From positions 1 to 64,000 of the forward strand of contig CAIZFE010000022.1 in assembly GCA_903932145.1 (NCBI GenBank): a stretch of 64,000 bases of DNA, given 5' to 3'. This document shows positions 24,707 to 33,455 of this stretch, one piece after another. This DNA is from an uncultured Rhodopila sp. (lineage in GTDB: Bacteria; Pseudomonadota; Alphaproteobacteria; Acetobacterales; Acetobacteraceae). Every line of letters begins with the position of its first letter. Positions within the stretch are counted from its first letter, which is position 1. Made by a program: the position numbers and the translations under genes. Below the pieces are notes generated by a model. The model did not search any database and was not told the origin of the DNA. It was given only the letters and a program-made list of their open reading frames with translations.

Positions 24707-25738
24707 CTAACCCTTCATCGCTTCCAGCGCGAGATCGGGCACCACGACCGCCGCATACGGCACCACGAGCGGCGGCTTCACACTGATATTCAGGGTCTGG
24801 AGGGTGCGGTTGTAGCGCGCCTCATCGATCAGCGGCGTGGTCGGCACGCCTTTGACGAAGATATCGAACGCCGCCCGGAACTGCGTGTCGTCCATGCCGG
24901 GAAACCGGGCGCGAATGGACGCCGCCGCTTTGTCCGGGTCCGCGTGCGCGGCTTTCATCGTCGCCATCAGTGCTCGCACGGCCGCCAGAACCACCGGCCG
25001 CTTGCTCTCCAGCGTTTGCTTGCTGGTTGAGAGCGACAGGTAGGCATAGTTGTTGAACTCCGGCACCTCGCCGTTCATCGGGTCGATCACGACCACGGCT
25101 TGGTCCTTCGTGACCGCCGTGGTGGAGAACGGAGGACCCCACACGAAACCATCGATGCCGCCAGCCTCCAGCGCCGCCAGCATGGGCGCGCCGCCGCCGA
25201 CGGGTTGTAGGCTGACCTCGTTTTCCGGGCTGAGGCCGCGGGAGAGCAGCAAGGTGCGAACAAAGCCTTCAGTGCTGGAACCGGGGGAACTGATGCCGAG
25301 CCGCAGGCCGTGCAGGCGTTTGATCTTGTCGTCCAGCGGCATGCCGGGGGCGAAACCGGCTTTTTCGGCGGCGGCTTTGGACAGCGTGATGCTCATCGGG
25401 AAGGCGTTGAAGCAGGAGCAAACCGCGATCAGCCCGCCGCCGCGCGCATTCGCCTGCATGTTCTGTTCGAGGCCAATAGTGGACAGTTCCGCGCTGCCGC
25501 CCATGATCGCGGCGGCCTGCCGGGTGCCCGACCCAACGTCCAGGATGGTGATGTCCAGGCCCTGATCACGGAAGAACCCCCCATCCACGCCCATATACAA
25601 GGTCATGTAGAACAGGCCCTGGCCGCCGACGGCGACGGTCGCTTTCGTCAATGCGGGCTGGGCGCGGGCTACCGTACCGGTCAGCACCGTTGCGGCGGCG
25701 ATACCCTTTATGACGTGCCGTCTCGACCAATCCACCAC
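24707..25738 (-). CDS. ABC transporter substrate-binding protein (SsuA/NMT1-like)
   Basis: A 343-residue periplasmic binding protein. The leader has a Tat-like RR (DWSRRHVIKGIAAATVL) and ends near VARAQPA. The mature part shows the NMT1/SsuA fold, for example FYMTLYMGVDGGFFRDQGLDI and GSAELSTIGLEQ. Substrates in this group include sulfonates, nitrate, taurine and pyrimidine precursors, and I cannot choose among them. The GTG at 25738 was picked for its GGGAG site and because it leaves a proper signal sequence. Confidence 0.82.
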   Translation of the reverse strand: MVDWSRRHVIKGIAAATVLTGTVARAQPALTKATVAVGGQGLFYMTLYMGVDGGFFRDQGLDITILDVGSGTRQAAAIMGGSAELSTIGLEQNMQANARGGGLIAVCSCFNAFPMSITLSKAAAEKAGFAPGMPLDDKIKRLHGLRLGISSPGSSTEGFVRTLLLSRGLSPENEVSLQPVGGGAPMLAALEAGGIDGFVWGPPFSTTAVTKDQAVVVIDPMNGEVPEFNNYAYLSLSTSKQTLESKRPVVLAAVRALMATMKAAHADPDKAAASIRARFPGMDDTQFRAAFDIFVKGVPTTPLIDEARYNRTLQTLNISVKPPLVVPYAAVVVPDLALEAMKG

Positions 25739-25793
25739 TTTTCCGTTCTCCCAATTGGCACTGGTTGCGCCTTGGTGGAGACGGTAAGCCGGT

Positions 25794-26720
25794 TTATGGC
25801 TTGTCCGCAACGGTGCGGAGCTTGACGCCGGCGGCACGCTCCATGGGTTGGATGACGGTGGTGATGTCGTCGTAGTCCGATCCTGACTGGATTGCGATCT
25901 TGTAGATGCCGCGTACGAGTTCGCTGATCGGGGTGGCGATGTTGCGGGCGGCGGCCTCGTTCAGAAACGTTTGTGAATCCTTCATCACCAATGCCATCGA
26001 GCCGCCGAAATCGAACGTCCCCGGCAGCACGTGGCGAGGGATTTTGTCCATCGTCGCGCTGTTCATGCCGGAGCCTTTGTTCAGCACTTCCAGCATCGCG
26101 TTGGGATCGAGTCCCGCCTTCACCCCGACCAACATCGCCTCACACGCCGCCGCCAGATTGACCAGCGACATTATGTTGTTGACCGCCTTCATGACCTGGG
26201 CGGCGCCGACCTGTTCCCCCAGGAAAACAATCTTGCCGGCGTAACTTTGGATGACCGGTTCGGCGGCTTCGAACGCGGATTGGGGTCCTGAGGCCATCAC
26301 CGTTAGCGTCCCATCCATCGCGCGCAGCCGTCCGCCCGTCATTGGCGCATCCAACGTCGCAATGTTCCGGCGCCCGAGCTGCTCGGCCAGTCCAGTAACG
26401 ATATCCGACCCGTTCGTGCCCAGATGCACATACAGCCGCGCCCGATGTCCCGCGACGAGGCCGGTTTGTCCGTAAACCGCATCCCTGAACGAATCGTTGG
26501 TCGCCAAGCATCCGAACACGATATCCGCTCGGTGAGCCACGTCGGCGGGTGAAATCGCGGTTTCAGCTCGGTTCTGGAACGGCTGCATGGCTTCGGGGCG
26601 GATGTCGTAAACGACTAGTTTGTAGCCGGCCTGCAGAATGCGCTCCGCCATCGGCGCGCCGATTGAGCCGAGGCCGAGGAAGCCAATGGTGGGCGGGTTT
26701 GGGGTAGGTGAATCGGACAT
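25794..26720 (-). CDS. 3-hydroxyisobutyrate dehydrogenase-like oxidoreductase
   Basis: A 308-residue beta-hydroxyacid dehydrogenase. The N-terminal motif is IGFLGLGSIGAPMAERILQAGY. The substrate loop reads DAPMTGGRLRAMDGTL, near 123-138. The catalytic Lys lies in KAVNNIMS (about 175) and the C-terminal helix contains KDSQ. It should oxidise a 3-hydroxyacid or reduce an aldehyde-acid with NAD(P). It is first in a leftward operon with the ABC importer, so it may act on the imported compound or a product of it. Confidence 0.87.
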   Translation of the reverse strand: MSDSPTPNPPTIGFLGLGSIGAPMAERILQAGYKLVVYDIRPEAMQPFQNRAETAISPADVAHRADIVFGCLATNDSFRDAVYGQTGLVAGHRARLYVHLGTNGSDIVTGLAEQLGRRNIATLDAPMTGGRLRAMDGTLTVMASGPQSAFEAAEPVIQSYAGKIVFLGEQVGAAQVMKAVNNIMSLVNLAAACEAMLVGVKAGLDPNAMLEVLNKGSGMNSATMDKIPRHVLPGTFDFGGSMALVMKDSQTFLNEAAARNIATPISELVRGIYKIAIQSGSDYDDITTVIQPMERAAGVKLRTVADKP

Positions 26721-27134
26721 TTTGGCCTTCCATGAGGTAGCAATCTGACACGGCGTTTCTTGAACCGTGGGGTACTGGCGGTGTTTCCCCCATGATAAGA
26801 TGGATCGAGCCTAGATTGTCGCAGCATCTTTGGGAAAGGGCTGGTCGACGAGGTGGGAGGTTCGGAAACCACACGCCCGCCGCGGGGGGCTACCAAATCC
26901 GATCCTCTGACGATCTCCGGTTCGGAACACTTTCATTCGAAAGGACAAACATGATCGTGAGACCCGCAGGACGCCCCTGTAGAAGAGAGGCCTCGACCTC
27001 CGGTGACAAAAGCTCTGATTTAGCCCATCTTATTCACCGCGTAGCAGGGATTCGCTGATGGGCATGGTACAACTATCTGAAATCGGCTAGAGATTGGGTG
27101 CTGACATCAATTCTGGCACCTGGACAGAATTTGC
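26721..27134. other. Intergenic stretch, no supported gene
   Basis: About 410 bases between the dehydrogenase gene and a transposase relic. Base composition is more mixed than in coding DNA and short open frames in it look random. It presumably holds the promoter of the leftward dehydrogenase-ABC operon. No clear operator was found. Confidence 0.4.
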
Positions 27135-27500
27135 CATGCCGACCGCCGGCTCCGCCTGATCGACACCCTGGCCGCGAGTCTGCGCGCCCGCATACCTCGG
27201 TATCACGCGTTTCGTTCATGTGCCGTGGACGAAACGCGTGATAGACTGCGGTTACCCCGATTCCGACAATCTGGACGATCTTCGCCGCGACCCGGCCTTC
27301 AAGCTGGGCTGCGGCCGTCTGCCGGAGAGTGGTAACGATCTCGCCTCGCAACCCACCATGTCGTGCTAGGAGAACGCGCCGGACCTGCCGCACGCTGATC
27401 CGCCTGGCCCGCGCCAGTGTGGACCTGTGTGCAACAGCCACGCAAACCATCGAAGGCCATCACGCTCGATATCGACGATGCCTGCCGTTCATTCCACGTG
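27135..27500 (+). mobile_element. IS1380-family transposase relic
   Basis: Fragments of an IS1380-type transposase are readable in shifting frames. RRLRLIDTLAA lies near 27145, then CGYPDSDNLDDL, RRDPAFKLGCGRLPESG and NDLASQPTMS over 27247-27363, with a TAG at 27367. LIRLARASVDL follows one frame over (27395), and AITLDIDD in a third frame (27456). At least two frameshifts and a nonsense codon are present, and the C-terminal two thirds is missing. It cannot make transposase. No intact terminal repeats were found. Confidence 0.72.
27202..27242. repeat. 14-base perfect inverted repeat inside the transposase relic
   Basis: ATCACGCGTTTCGT (27202-27215) and its exact complement (27229-27242) flank 13 bases. 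It falls where the transposase reading is disrupted, so it may mark a small inversion or a snapped-back rearrangement. Confidence 0.5.
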
Positions 27501-27703
27501 AGGAATTCCGCCAGCGTCATCGGTGGTTCAACGGCGGCACGCATGCGCCATGCGCAGCACGGCTAAGCTGGTGACCCCAACGGCCGCATTCACAGACCCC
27601 CGGCGACCGCGTCCGGTGTCTGTATGGACAGCGCTCCCATACCCTGTTCATATTTCAGACAAGCGGCGTCCTGGGGAAAAGATGTCGCACGGAGCGGACC
27701 AAG

Positions 27704-29491
27704 ATGAACGATTTCGACCAATCCTTTCTTGAGTTTCAGGCCGCACAGCACGTCCGGCGTTCGGCCGAGGACTGGCTCGCGGCCTTCGAAACGGCGTTGA
27801 CGTCCCGGGACGCAGCGCGGATCGGCGCTTTGTTCCATCAGGACAGCCATTGGCATGACATCCTGGCCTTCACCTGGCACCGGACCCCGATCGAGGGCCG
27901 GGACCCCATCGCGGCGCGTCTGGCGGCGGAACAGGCGCGCACCGGCGCGCACGGATTTCATCTGCCTCCGCACCGGAGGGCGCCCCGCAGCGTGAAGCGC
28001 CTCGGCATCGACAGCGTCGAGGCGATCTTCGAATTCAAGACAGCGGTCGGTCGTGGCGCCGGCATCATCCGTCTGTCGCCGGACGCCGATGGGACGATGA
28101 CGGCGTGGCTGCTCTCAACGACGCTGGAGGCGTTGGACGGTCACGAGGAGAAAATCGGCGCCAACCGGCCAACCGGTGCCGCCTATTCGCGGAATTTCGG
28201 CGGCGACAACTGGGCGGATATGCGCCGCAAGGCCAGCGCCTATGACGATCGGGAGCCTACAGTTCTCGTCATCGGCGCCGCCCAGGCGGGGCTCGCGATG
28301 GCGGCGCGTCTTAACCAGCAAGGCGTTGACACGCTCGTTGTCGAGAAATGGCCGCGCATCGGAGATAGCTGGCGGAAACGTTATCATTCGCTGGCGTTGC
28401 ACAATTCGATTCACCTGAACCACCTGCCGTATATGGAATTTCCGCCAACCTGGCCGAAGTATATTCCGAAGGATATGCTTGGGAATTGGTTCGAATTTTA
28501 CGCCGACGTCATGGAAATAAATTGCTGGACCGATACGGAATTCGTCGGCGCCACCTGGAACGAAACCGAAAAATGCTGGACCGCTCGGTTGAAACGAAGC
28601 GACGGGACCGAACGTGTCGTGCGGCCGCGGCATCTCGTGTTTGCCAACGGCGTCAGTTCTTATCCCATGCTTCCGGACGTTCCGGGGCTGGAGGATTTCA
28701 AGGGAGACGTTATTCACTCCGAAGGTTTCGATAGCGGCGTCGGCTGGGAGGGGAAAAACGCATTCATTCTGGGCACCGGCAGCAGCGCCAATGATATCGC
28801 GCTCGATCTGCACAGCCATGGCGTGAATACGACGCTGATTCAACGGGGATCCACCACCGTTGTGTCGATCGACCCGAGTGCCAGACTGAACGAAGCGATC
28901 TGGGACGAGGGCGGCGCGCTTGAGGACTGTGATCAGATCGTCTCGGCCGCGACACCGCCGTTGATCATCAAGGCTTATAAATCGGTCGTGAAACGGATGA
29001 TCGATCTGGATAAAGACATGATAGCGGGGCTCAAACGCATCGGCTTCAAACACGATATCGGCGAGGACGAGACCGGCCATCAGATGAAGTATTTCCGGCG
29101 TGGCGGTGGCTATAATCTCGACGCGGGCAGTTCGGATCTGATGATCAAGGGTGAACTGGGCCTTCTACAATATGACCGGATCGAACGCTTTACCGCCGAT
29201 GGTGCGCTGTTGAAGGACGGATCGACGGTTCCGGCCGACCTGATCGTTCTGGCCACCGGCTACTATCCGCAAATGGAGCTCGTCCGCCGAGCGCTCGGTG
29301 AGGCAATGGTGGAGCGGATCGGTCCGGTTTGGGGCATCGGTGCGGACGGTGAACTCAACAACATGTACAAACGTACACCTCAGGAAGGTCTGTGGTTTAT
29401 TGCTGGTGGGCTGGCGCAATGCCGCATCAACTCGAAGTATTTGGCCATCCAGATCAAGGCAATGGAACTCGGGAAACTGGGGCCGCTCTGA
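27704..29491 (+). CDS. Flavin-containing monooxygenase with N-terminal NTF2-like domain
   Basis: A 595-residue two-part protein. Residues 15-145 form a SnoaL/NTF2-like domain (WLAAFETALTSRDAARIGALFHQDSHWHDIL). Residues 190-590 form a flavin monooxygenase of the FMO/YUCCA type: FAD motif VLVIGAAQAGLAMAARL, a second Rossmann motif AFILGTGSSANDIALDL, and LATGYYPQ near 525. It should use NADPH and O2 to oxygenate a soft nucleophile or ketone. The fusion is recurrent in bacteria; the substrate is unknown. It stands alone, with a weak GGAGCGG-type ribosome site. Confidence 0.87.
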   Translation: MNDFDQSFLEFQAAQHVRRSAEDWLAAFETALTSRDAARIGALFHQDSHWHDILAFTWHRTPIEGRDPIAARLAAEQARTGAHGFHLPPHRRAPRSVKRLGIDSVEAIFEFKTAVGRGAGIIRLSPDADGTMTAWLLSTTLEALDGHEEKIGANRPTGAAYSRNFGGDNWADMRRKASAYDDREPTVLVIGAAQAGLAMAARLNQQGVDTLVVEKWPRIGDSWRKRYHSLALHNSIHLNHLPYMEFPPTWPKYIPKDMLGNWFEFYADVMEINCWTDTEFVGATWNETEKCWTARLKRSDGTERVVRPRHLVFANGVSSYPMLPDVPGLEDFKGDVIHSEGFDSGVGWEGKNAFILGTGSSANDIALDLHSHGVNTTLIQRGSTTVVSIDPSARLNEAIWDEGGALEDCDQIVSAATPPLIIKAYKSVVKRMIDLDKDMIAGLKRIGFKHDIGEDETGHQMKYFRRGGGYNLDAGSSDLMIKGELGLLQYDRIERFTADGALLKDGSTVPADLIVLATGYYPQMELVRRALGEAMVERIGPVWGIGADGELNNMYKRTPQEGLWFIAGGLAQCRINSKYLAIQIKAMELGKLGPL

Positions 29492-29511
29492 CGCGACCCC
29501 GCTGGCATGGA

Positions 29512-29934
29512 TCAGTTGCTGGTCGGGACGACGTCGAGTTGGGCTTTTTCGATCTCGGCGGTTTTACCGGCTGGTGATTCCGGGCCATCGTGACGCAGCA
29601 AAAATATCAGCGATAGAGCTGGGGCGGGGGCGACCAAGGCACGCGGAATCACGATGTTATAGCTTACCGGCGCGGCAGGCGCCGGGCCGAACCCAACAAA
29701 CGAGGCGATCATCCGGTCGTTCCCGGCGAGGCGCACCTCGACGCGATTATTGTCCGCGATTGCTGTTGCGCTCAGCGTAACGCGCAGCATCAACCCCTCG
29801 CCGATGACAGGAGGGCGTGGGATTTTGAGACTAATTTCAGTCGGCGTGCCCAGAGTCATCACGGTTGGGTCAGCCCGGGCGGCATAAGCCACCAGCATCA
29901 TAGCGAGAAATGCTGGTAATCCTGCAAGACGCAT
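29512..29934 (-). CDS. Small exported protein next to tyrosinase
   Basis: A 140-residue protein I cannot name. A signal peptide (MRLAGLPAFLAMMLVAYAARA) is clear and the mature 119 residues are beta-rich, like an immunoglobulin-type fold (EISLKIPRPPVIGEGLMLRVTL, RVEVRLAGN, VSYNIVIPR). It has no cysteines or metal motif. It follows the tyrosinase gene by 23 bases on the same strand, so it may be a chaperone or partner for that enzyme, as MelC1 is in Streptomyces, though no sequence likeness to MelC1 is visible. In tone the mature part resembles the tyrosinase's own C-terminal beta domain. Confidence 0.65.
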   Translation of the reverse strand: MRLAGLPAFLAMMLVAYAARADPTVMTLGTPTEISLKIPRPPVIGEGLMLRVTLSATAIADNNRVEVRLAGNDRMIASFVGFGPAPAAPVSYNIVIPRALVAPAPALSLIFLLRHDGPESPAGKTAEIEKAQLDVVPTSN

Positions 29935-29957
29935 CGGCTGACCCTCCGTAACCTTGT

Positions 29958-31535
29958 TTACCGGACCAAAATCTTAACGCTGTTCAGCACGCCTTCTCCG
30001 CCCATAGCTAGTCCGTGCTGCATCGGTTCCGCCATCAAAGGAGTGACATCGGCCGGGGCGCTGGGAGTTTCCGCTACTGTGACAACCTGAACCGTGATCG
30101 AATCGCTGGACATCAGTTTCGCGGCACGAAGCCGGGATACGACGTGACCGATCGGGAGTGTGATCTTTAGCGGACCATGGGCCATTCCGGGGTGATCGGA
30201 ACCAAAAAAGGCGATCGGTCCCACGAAGTGGGGGTCGGTCAGCGGTGTGCTCGGCGACGCGTTCGGCAAGTTGAGGAACACCAGGAGCCCAATATTGGGG
30301 TTCGGCGGTCGCGTTACGGTGAGCTGGATCGACATTGAGGCCGGTGCGATCGTGGGGGAGGTGGGCACGCCCGCCAGCGCGATTGTTCCATCCACGTTTG
30401 AGGCCAGGCTCAGTGGCGCGTTATTGACCCGAGCGGCGGAGAATGCCCGAACCTTCGGTGGTTGGGAGGCGACAAGCGTGGTCGACTTTGGGACCGTTCC
30501 AGAGCCTGTTTGGTAGGTGTAACCCAACGCCGTCGTGGATTCCTGTGCTCCGGCGGTTGTCGGGTCCGGCTGACCAGCCGCGTTGAAGAAGAAATCGAAC
30601 GGCTCCTTCGGCCACGCGTTGCCGGGGGGCAGCGGGTCGGTTTGCGCCGCGGTCCAAACGCTCCACAGGCGGTCAACGTTGGCGTGGTGCAGCCAGAAGA
30701 TCGGATCGACCGGAGACATGAACCCCGCCATGAAACCACTGATGGCATTATGAACGTTGTTGTGGGGCTGTGATTCCAGCGCATCGCTGCCGGTCATTAG
30801 ATCATGGTTGTCGGCTGTGTTGCTGCCGAAATCGGTGAAGCTGGTTGGCGACAGCACTTGATTGTTAATCGTGTCGATCGATACGGCGGCCTGGGCGGTG
30901 GGCGTCAGGTCGGGGTTGGCCTTTGTGAGGGTGCGGGTGTTATTCGCGCGCGGAAACTGACTCACAACCTGATTCATCAAGTCGGAGGAACTTTTGATGC
31001 CGCGCTTCTGCATCCAGCCTTGCTGATCGGCGTTGAACGATGCCCACAGGCTGTCGAGCGCGGGCTGGAACTGGGTTTTGAAGAGTTTTTTGTCGGTGAC
31101 GTAAGCCGGGTCTGCCGGATTCAGTACACCATCCCAAAACGCATCAGGAACCTTTGGCGTCGCGGTCCAATCCCAGTACGGGAGCGCAAAATCAGGATCG
31201 CCACTGTATTTCCGGATGAGCGATTCGAGGCGTAAAATATAGGCGCGATGCCAAGGCAGTAGCCACCAATTAGAGTGGGGGCAATCCAGGACGTGAATGA
31301 TTGCCTGGCGATACCAGTTGGCTGGATCTTCGGGCGGCAAGGCGAGCATCGCCGCAATGCCCTTCTTGTAGCTGTCCAGGGTCTTGGCTGGAAAGCCGGC
31401 GTCGGTCACCGACATCCGAACGACCGAACCCGCGTAGGCGGGACGAACACCGGTTGAGCCGATCACCGCGGCAGCGATCGCGCCGGCTCCTAAACCACGC
31501 CGCGACAGTCGCGGCAAGGATGTGTTGTTGAGCAT
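29958..31535 (-). CDS. Tat-exported tyrosinase/polyphenol oxidase
   Basis: A 525-residue type 3 copper enzyme. The leader LSRRGLGAGAIAAAVIG is a twin-arginine signal. The CuA ligands are His81, His87 and His96 in HVLDCPHSNWWLLPWHRAY. Cys85 could form a Cys-His thioether as in plant enzymes. The CuB ligands are His258 and His262 in HNNVHNAISG and a His of WLHHANVDRLW (283-284). A beta-rich C-terminal domain (about 370-525) resembles the KFDV-type lid of plant polyphenol oxidases. It should oxidise phenols to quinones outside the cytoplasm. The start at 31535 follows a GGGGA site. Confidence 0.9.
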   Translation of the reverse strand: MLNNTSLPRLSRRGLGAGAIAAAVIGSTGVRPAYAGSVVRMSVTDAGFPAKTLDSYKKGIAAMLALPPEDPANWYRQAIIHVLDCPHSNWWLLPWHRAYILRLESLIRKYSGDPDFALPYWDWTATPKVPDAFWDGVLNPADPAYVTDKKLFKTQFQPALDSLWASFNADQQGWMQKRGIKSSSDLMNQVVSQFPRANNTRTLTKANPDLTPTAQAAVSIDTINNQVLSPTSFTDFGSNTADNHDLMTGSDALESQPHNNVHNAISGFMAGFMSPVDPIFWLHHANVDRLWSVWTAAQTDPLPPGNAWPKEPFDFFFNAAGQPDPTTAGAQESTTALGYTYQTGSGTVPKSTTLVASQPPKVRAFSAARVNNAPLSLASNVDGTIALAGVPTSPTIAPASMSIQLTVTRPPNPNIGLLVFLNLPNASPSTPLTDPHFVGPIAFFGSDHPGMAHGPLKITLPIGHVVSRLRAAKLMSSDSITVQVVTVAETPSAPADVTPLMAEPMQHGLAMGGEGVLNSVKILVR

Positions 31536-31653
31536 TTTGCTGTTCCCCATTGATGTGAAGTTACACGGAATGATCGTGAACACGAAATTTTCCGAAGTCA
31601 AATCATTGCTGATTATATTTTTAGACGCTGAGATCAATATCGAATCATTCGCC

Positions 31654-31890
31654 CTACAGGCGAATGAAGCGGTAGTTGCGTCTCATAAAAATATTGTCGT
31701 TTGTGTGATGGTATTTGTCGATCATCCCGCTCCCGGCCAGTGCGACATCGGGATGCCCCGCGTGGTCGCGATCGAACAGGCACTCGCTTCTGGGCAAGAG
31801 GCCGTCGCGGGTCATGGTTGCGATATCGATTACCAGGATCGGGGTTTTCGTGATTGGACGTATCACGCGGACGAAGGCGCCCGGGACCAT
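31654..31890 (-). CDS. Small unknown protein downstream of a decayed antitoxin
   Basis: A 78-residue basic protein, unassigned. The core VIRPITKTPILVIDIATMTRDGLLPRS and HAGHPDVALAGSGMIDKYHH has coding-like composition. It begins 12 bases after the end of the frameshifted ribbon-helix-helix gene at 31903-32180, the position a toxin or partner would occupy. I cannot match it to a toxin family. It may itself be a remnant. Confidence 0.4.
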   Translation of the reverse strand: MVPGAFVRVIRPITKTPILVIDIATMTRDGLLPRSECLFDRDHAGHPDVALAGSGMIDKYHHTNDNIFMRRNYRFIRL

Positions 31891-31902
31891 TGTGACGCCG
31901 CC

Positions 31903-32180
31903 TCAATCGCTGTCCGGAATTGACCATAATTCCGGCGGCAGGTATTGGCGTTTGGCATAGCCGGGATCTGTCTCATCGTCGGCGCGGACAATGTCAGCGA
32001 GGTCGATCTGGTGGAGGTCCCCGGCGTCGCGTGCATCGTGATGACACGAGATGCCTCGTCGCGCAGGGCCAGATCGCGAATCAAGGCAGTCTCCACATAG
32101 TTGTGAGCGTGCGATTGTCTGCGTCGGCCGCCGCCTGAAGTTGCCGAACGCAATCGGGATCGAGCCGGACGGTATCGCCA
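31903..32180 (-). pseudogene. Frameshifted ribbon-helix-helix antitoxin-like gene
   Basis: Read across three frames this gives a coherent protein. TVRLDPDCVRQLQAAADADN is the ribbon-helix-helix start (about 32173-32096). It is followed by NYVETALIRDLALRDEASRV (about 32102-32031) and then IDLADIVRADDETD...LWSIPDSD ending at 31903. At least two frameshifts separate the parts, so no full product can be made. The order fits a CopG-like antitoxin of about 90 residues. Confidence 0.55.
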
Positions 32181-32376
32181 CCTTTCCGGCGGCGACTGAC
32201 TCTGCGGAACCGGTTCGGCCGCGGGTAGCCGGGGGGACACAGTCGGGAGTACCTGTGTTGGTCATGCGGAAAACGTGCCGCTGAATGCAAGCAAATACGA
32301 CCCCTCGCTGGGATACAGGTTTCGCGCCGTCAGAGTCCGCTCATTCGCGTCCCTGTTCGAGCGTCCTGTCCCGCCA

Positions 32377-33399
32377 TCACCACTTCCCCTGAAACGCATC
32401 AAACCGCGCCAGCGCCGCCGCCTTGTCCGCATCCGGCAGGAACGACGCCAAGAAAGAATTCCGCCCCAGCGTCGCGATCTCGGCCCTGTTCAGTCCCAAC
32501 GCCTCTTGAATCGCAACAAAATTCGCGTTCAGATACCCGCCGAAATACGACGGATCGTCGGAGTTCACAGTCACGACCATCCCCGCCGCCAGCATCCGCT
32601 TCAAAGGATGCACAGTCAGGTCCGGACACGCCTTCAACGCCTGGTTCGACAACGGACATACCGTCAGCGGAATTTTCTCCCGAACAATCCGGGCCACCAG
32701 CGCCGGGTCCTCCATCGCCCGGTTGCCATGATCGATGCGTCGCACGCCCAACAAATCCAGAGCGTCGCGCACATAGGCTGGCGGCCCTTCCTCGCCGGCA
32801 TGCGCCACCGCCACAAATCCCTGCCTGGCAGCTTCGGCGAATACCCGAACAAACTTAGATGGCGGGTGTCCTTTCTCTGACGAATCGAGTCCAATCGCGA
32901 AGATGTGTTCCTTGCACCGGCACGCCTGCGCCAATGTATCGAATGCCTGTTCTTCCGGAAGATGCCGCAGGAAGCACATGATCAATCGCGACGTCATGCC
33001 AAATTCGCGTCGCGCCTTGTCCAGCGCATCTGTCAGCCCCGACAGCACAGTATCGAACGAGACTCCGCGCTCGGTATGTCCCTGCGGATCGAAGAAGATC
33101 TCCGCATGAGTCACATTCTGCGCCGCGACCCGCTCCAGATAAGCAAACGCCAGATCAAAAAAATCCTGCCGCTTCAGCAGAACCGACATCCCGATATAGT
33201 AAAGATCAAGAAAATCCTGCAAGGACCCAAAACGATACGCCGCGCGAACCGAATCCACACTGTCATACGGCAGCGCGACATCATTGCGCTTCGCCAGCGC
33301 CATCATCATCTCTGGCTCCAGCGTGCCCTCGATGTGCAGGTGCAACTCCGCTTTGGGCATCTCCGCTATGATGCGGTGCAAAAGTGACTGGTCGATGAT
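32377..33399 (-). CDS. Adenine deaminase (adenosine deaminase superfamily)
   Basis: A 340-residue metal-dependent deaminase that converts adenine to hypoxanthine. KAELHLHIEGTLEPE holds the metal-binding HxH, VAHAGEEG the next His, RIDHGNRAMED the His after that, and VTVNSDDPSYFGG the catalytic Asp pair. GLDSSEKGHPPSKF favours adenine over adenosine as substrate. The start is odd: a perfect AGGAGG at 33405-33410 is followed 5 and 8 bases later by ATC codons and not ATG, and the reading from there (IDQSLLHRIIAEMPKAELHLH) is normal for the family. The nearest alternatives are a TTG at 33381 or a late ATG at 33360. Confidence 0.88.
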   Translation of the reverse strand: MIDQSLLHRIIAEMPKAELHLHIEGTLEPEMMMALAKRNDVALPYDSVDSVRAAYRFGSLQDFLDLYYIGMSVLLKRQDFFDLAFAYLERVAAQNVTHAEIFFDPQGHTERGVSFDTVLSGLTDALDKARREFGMTSRLIMCFLRHLPEEQAFDTLAQACRCKEHIFAIGLDSSEKGHPPSKFVRVFAEAARQGFVAVAHAGEEGPPAYVRDALDLLGVRRIDHGNRAMEDPALVARIVREKIPLTVCPLSNQALKACPDLTVHPLKRMLAAGMVVTVNSDDPSYFGGYLNANFVAIQEALGLNRAEIATLGRNSFLASFLPDADKAAALARFDAFQGKW

Positions 33400-33455
33400 C
33401 GGATCCTCCTAACCAACGCCCGGTCAGCCTGACACAGCCGATTCGCAAACGCACG

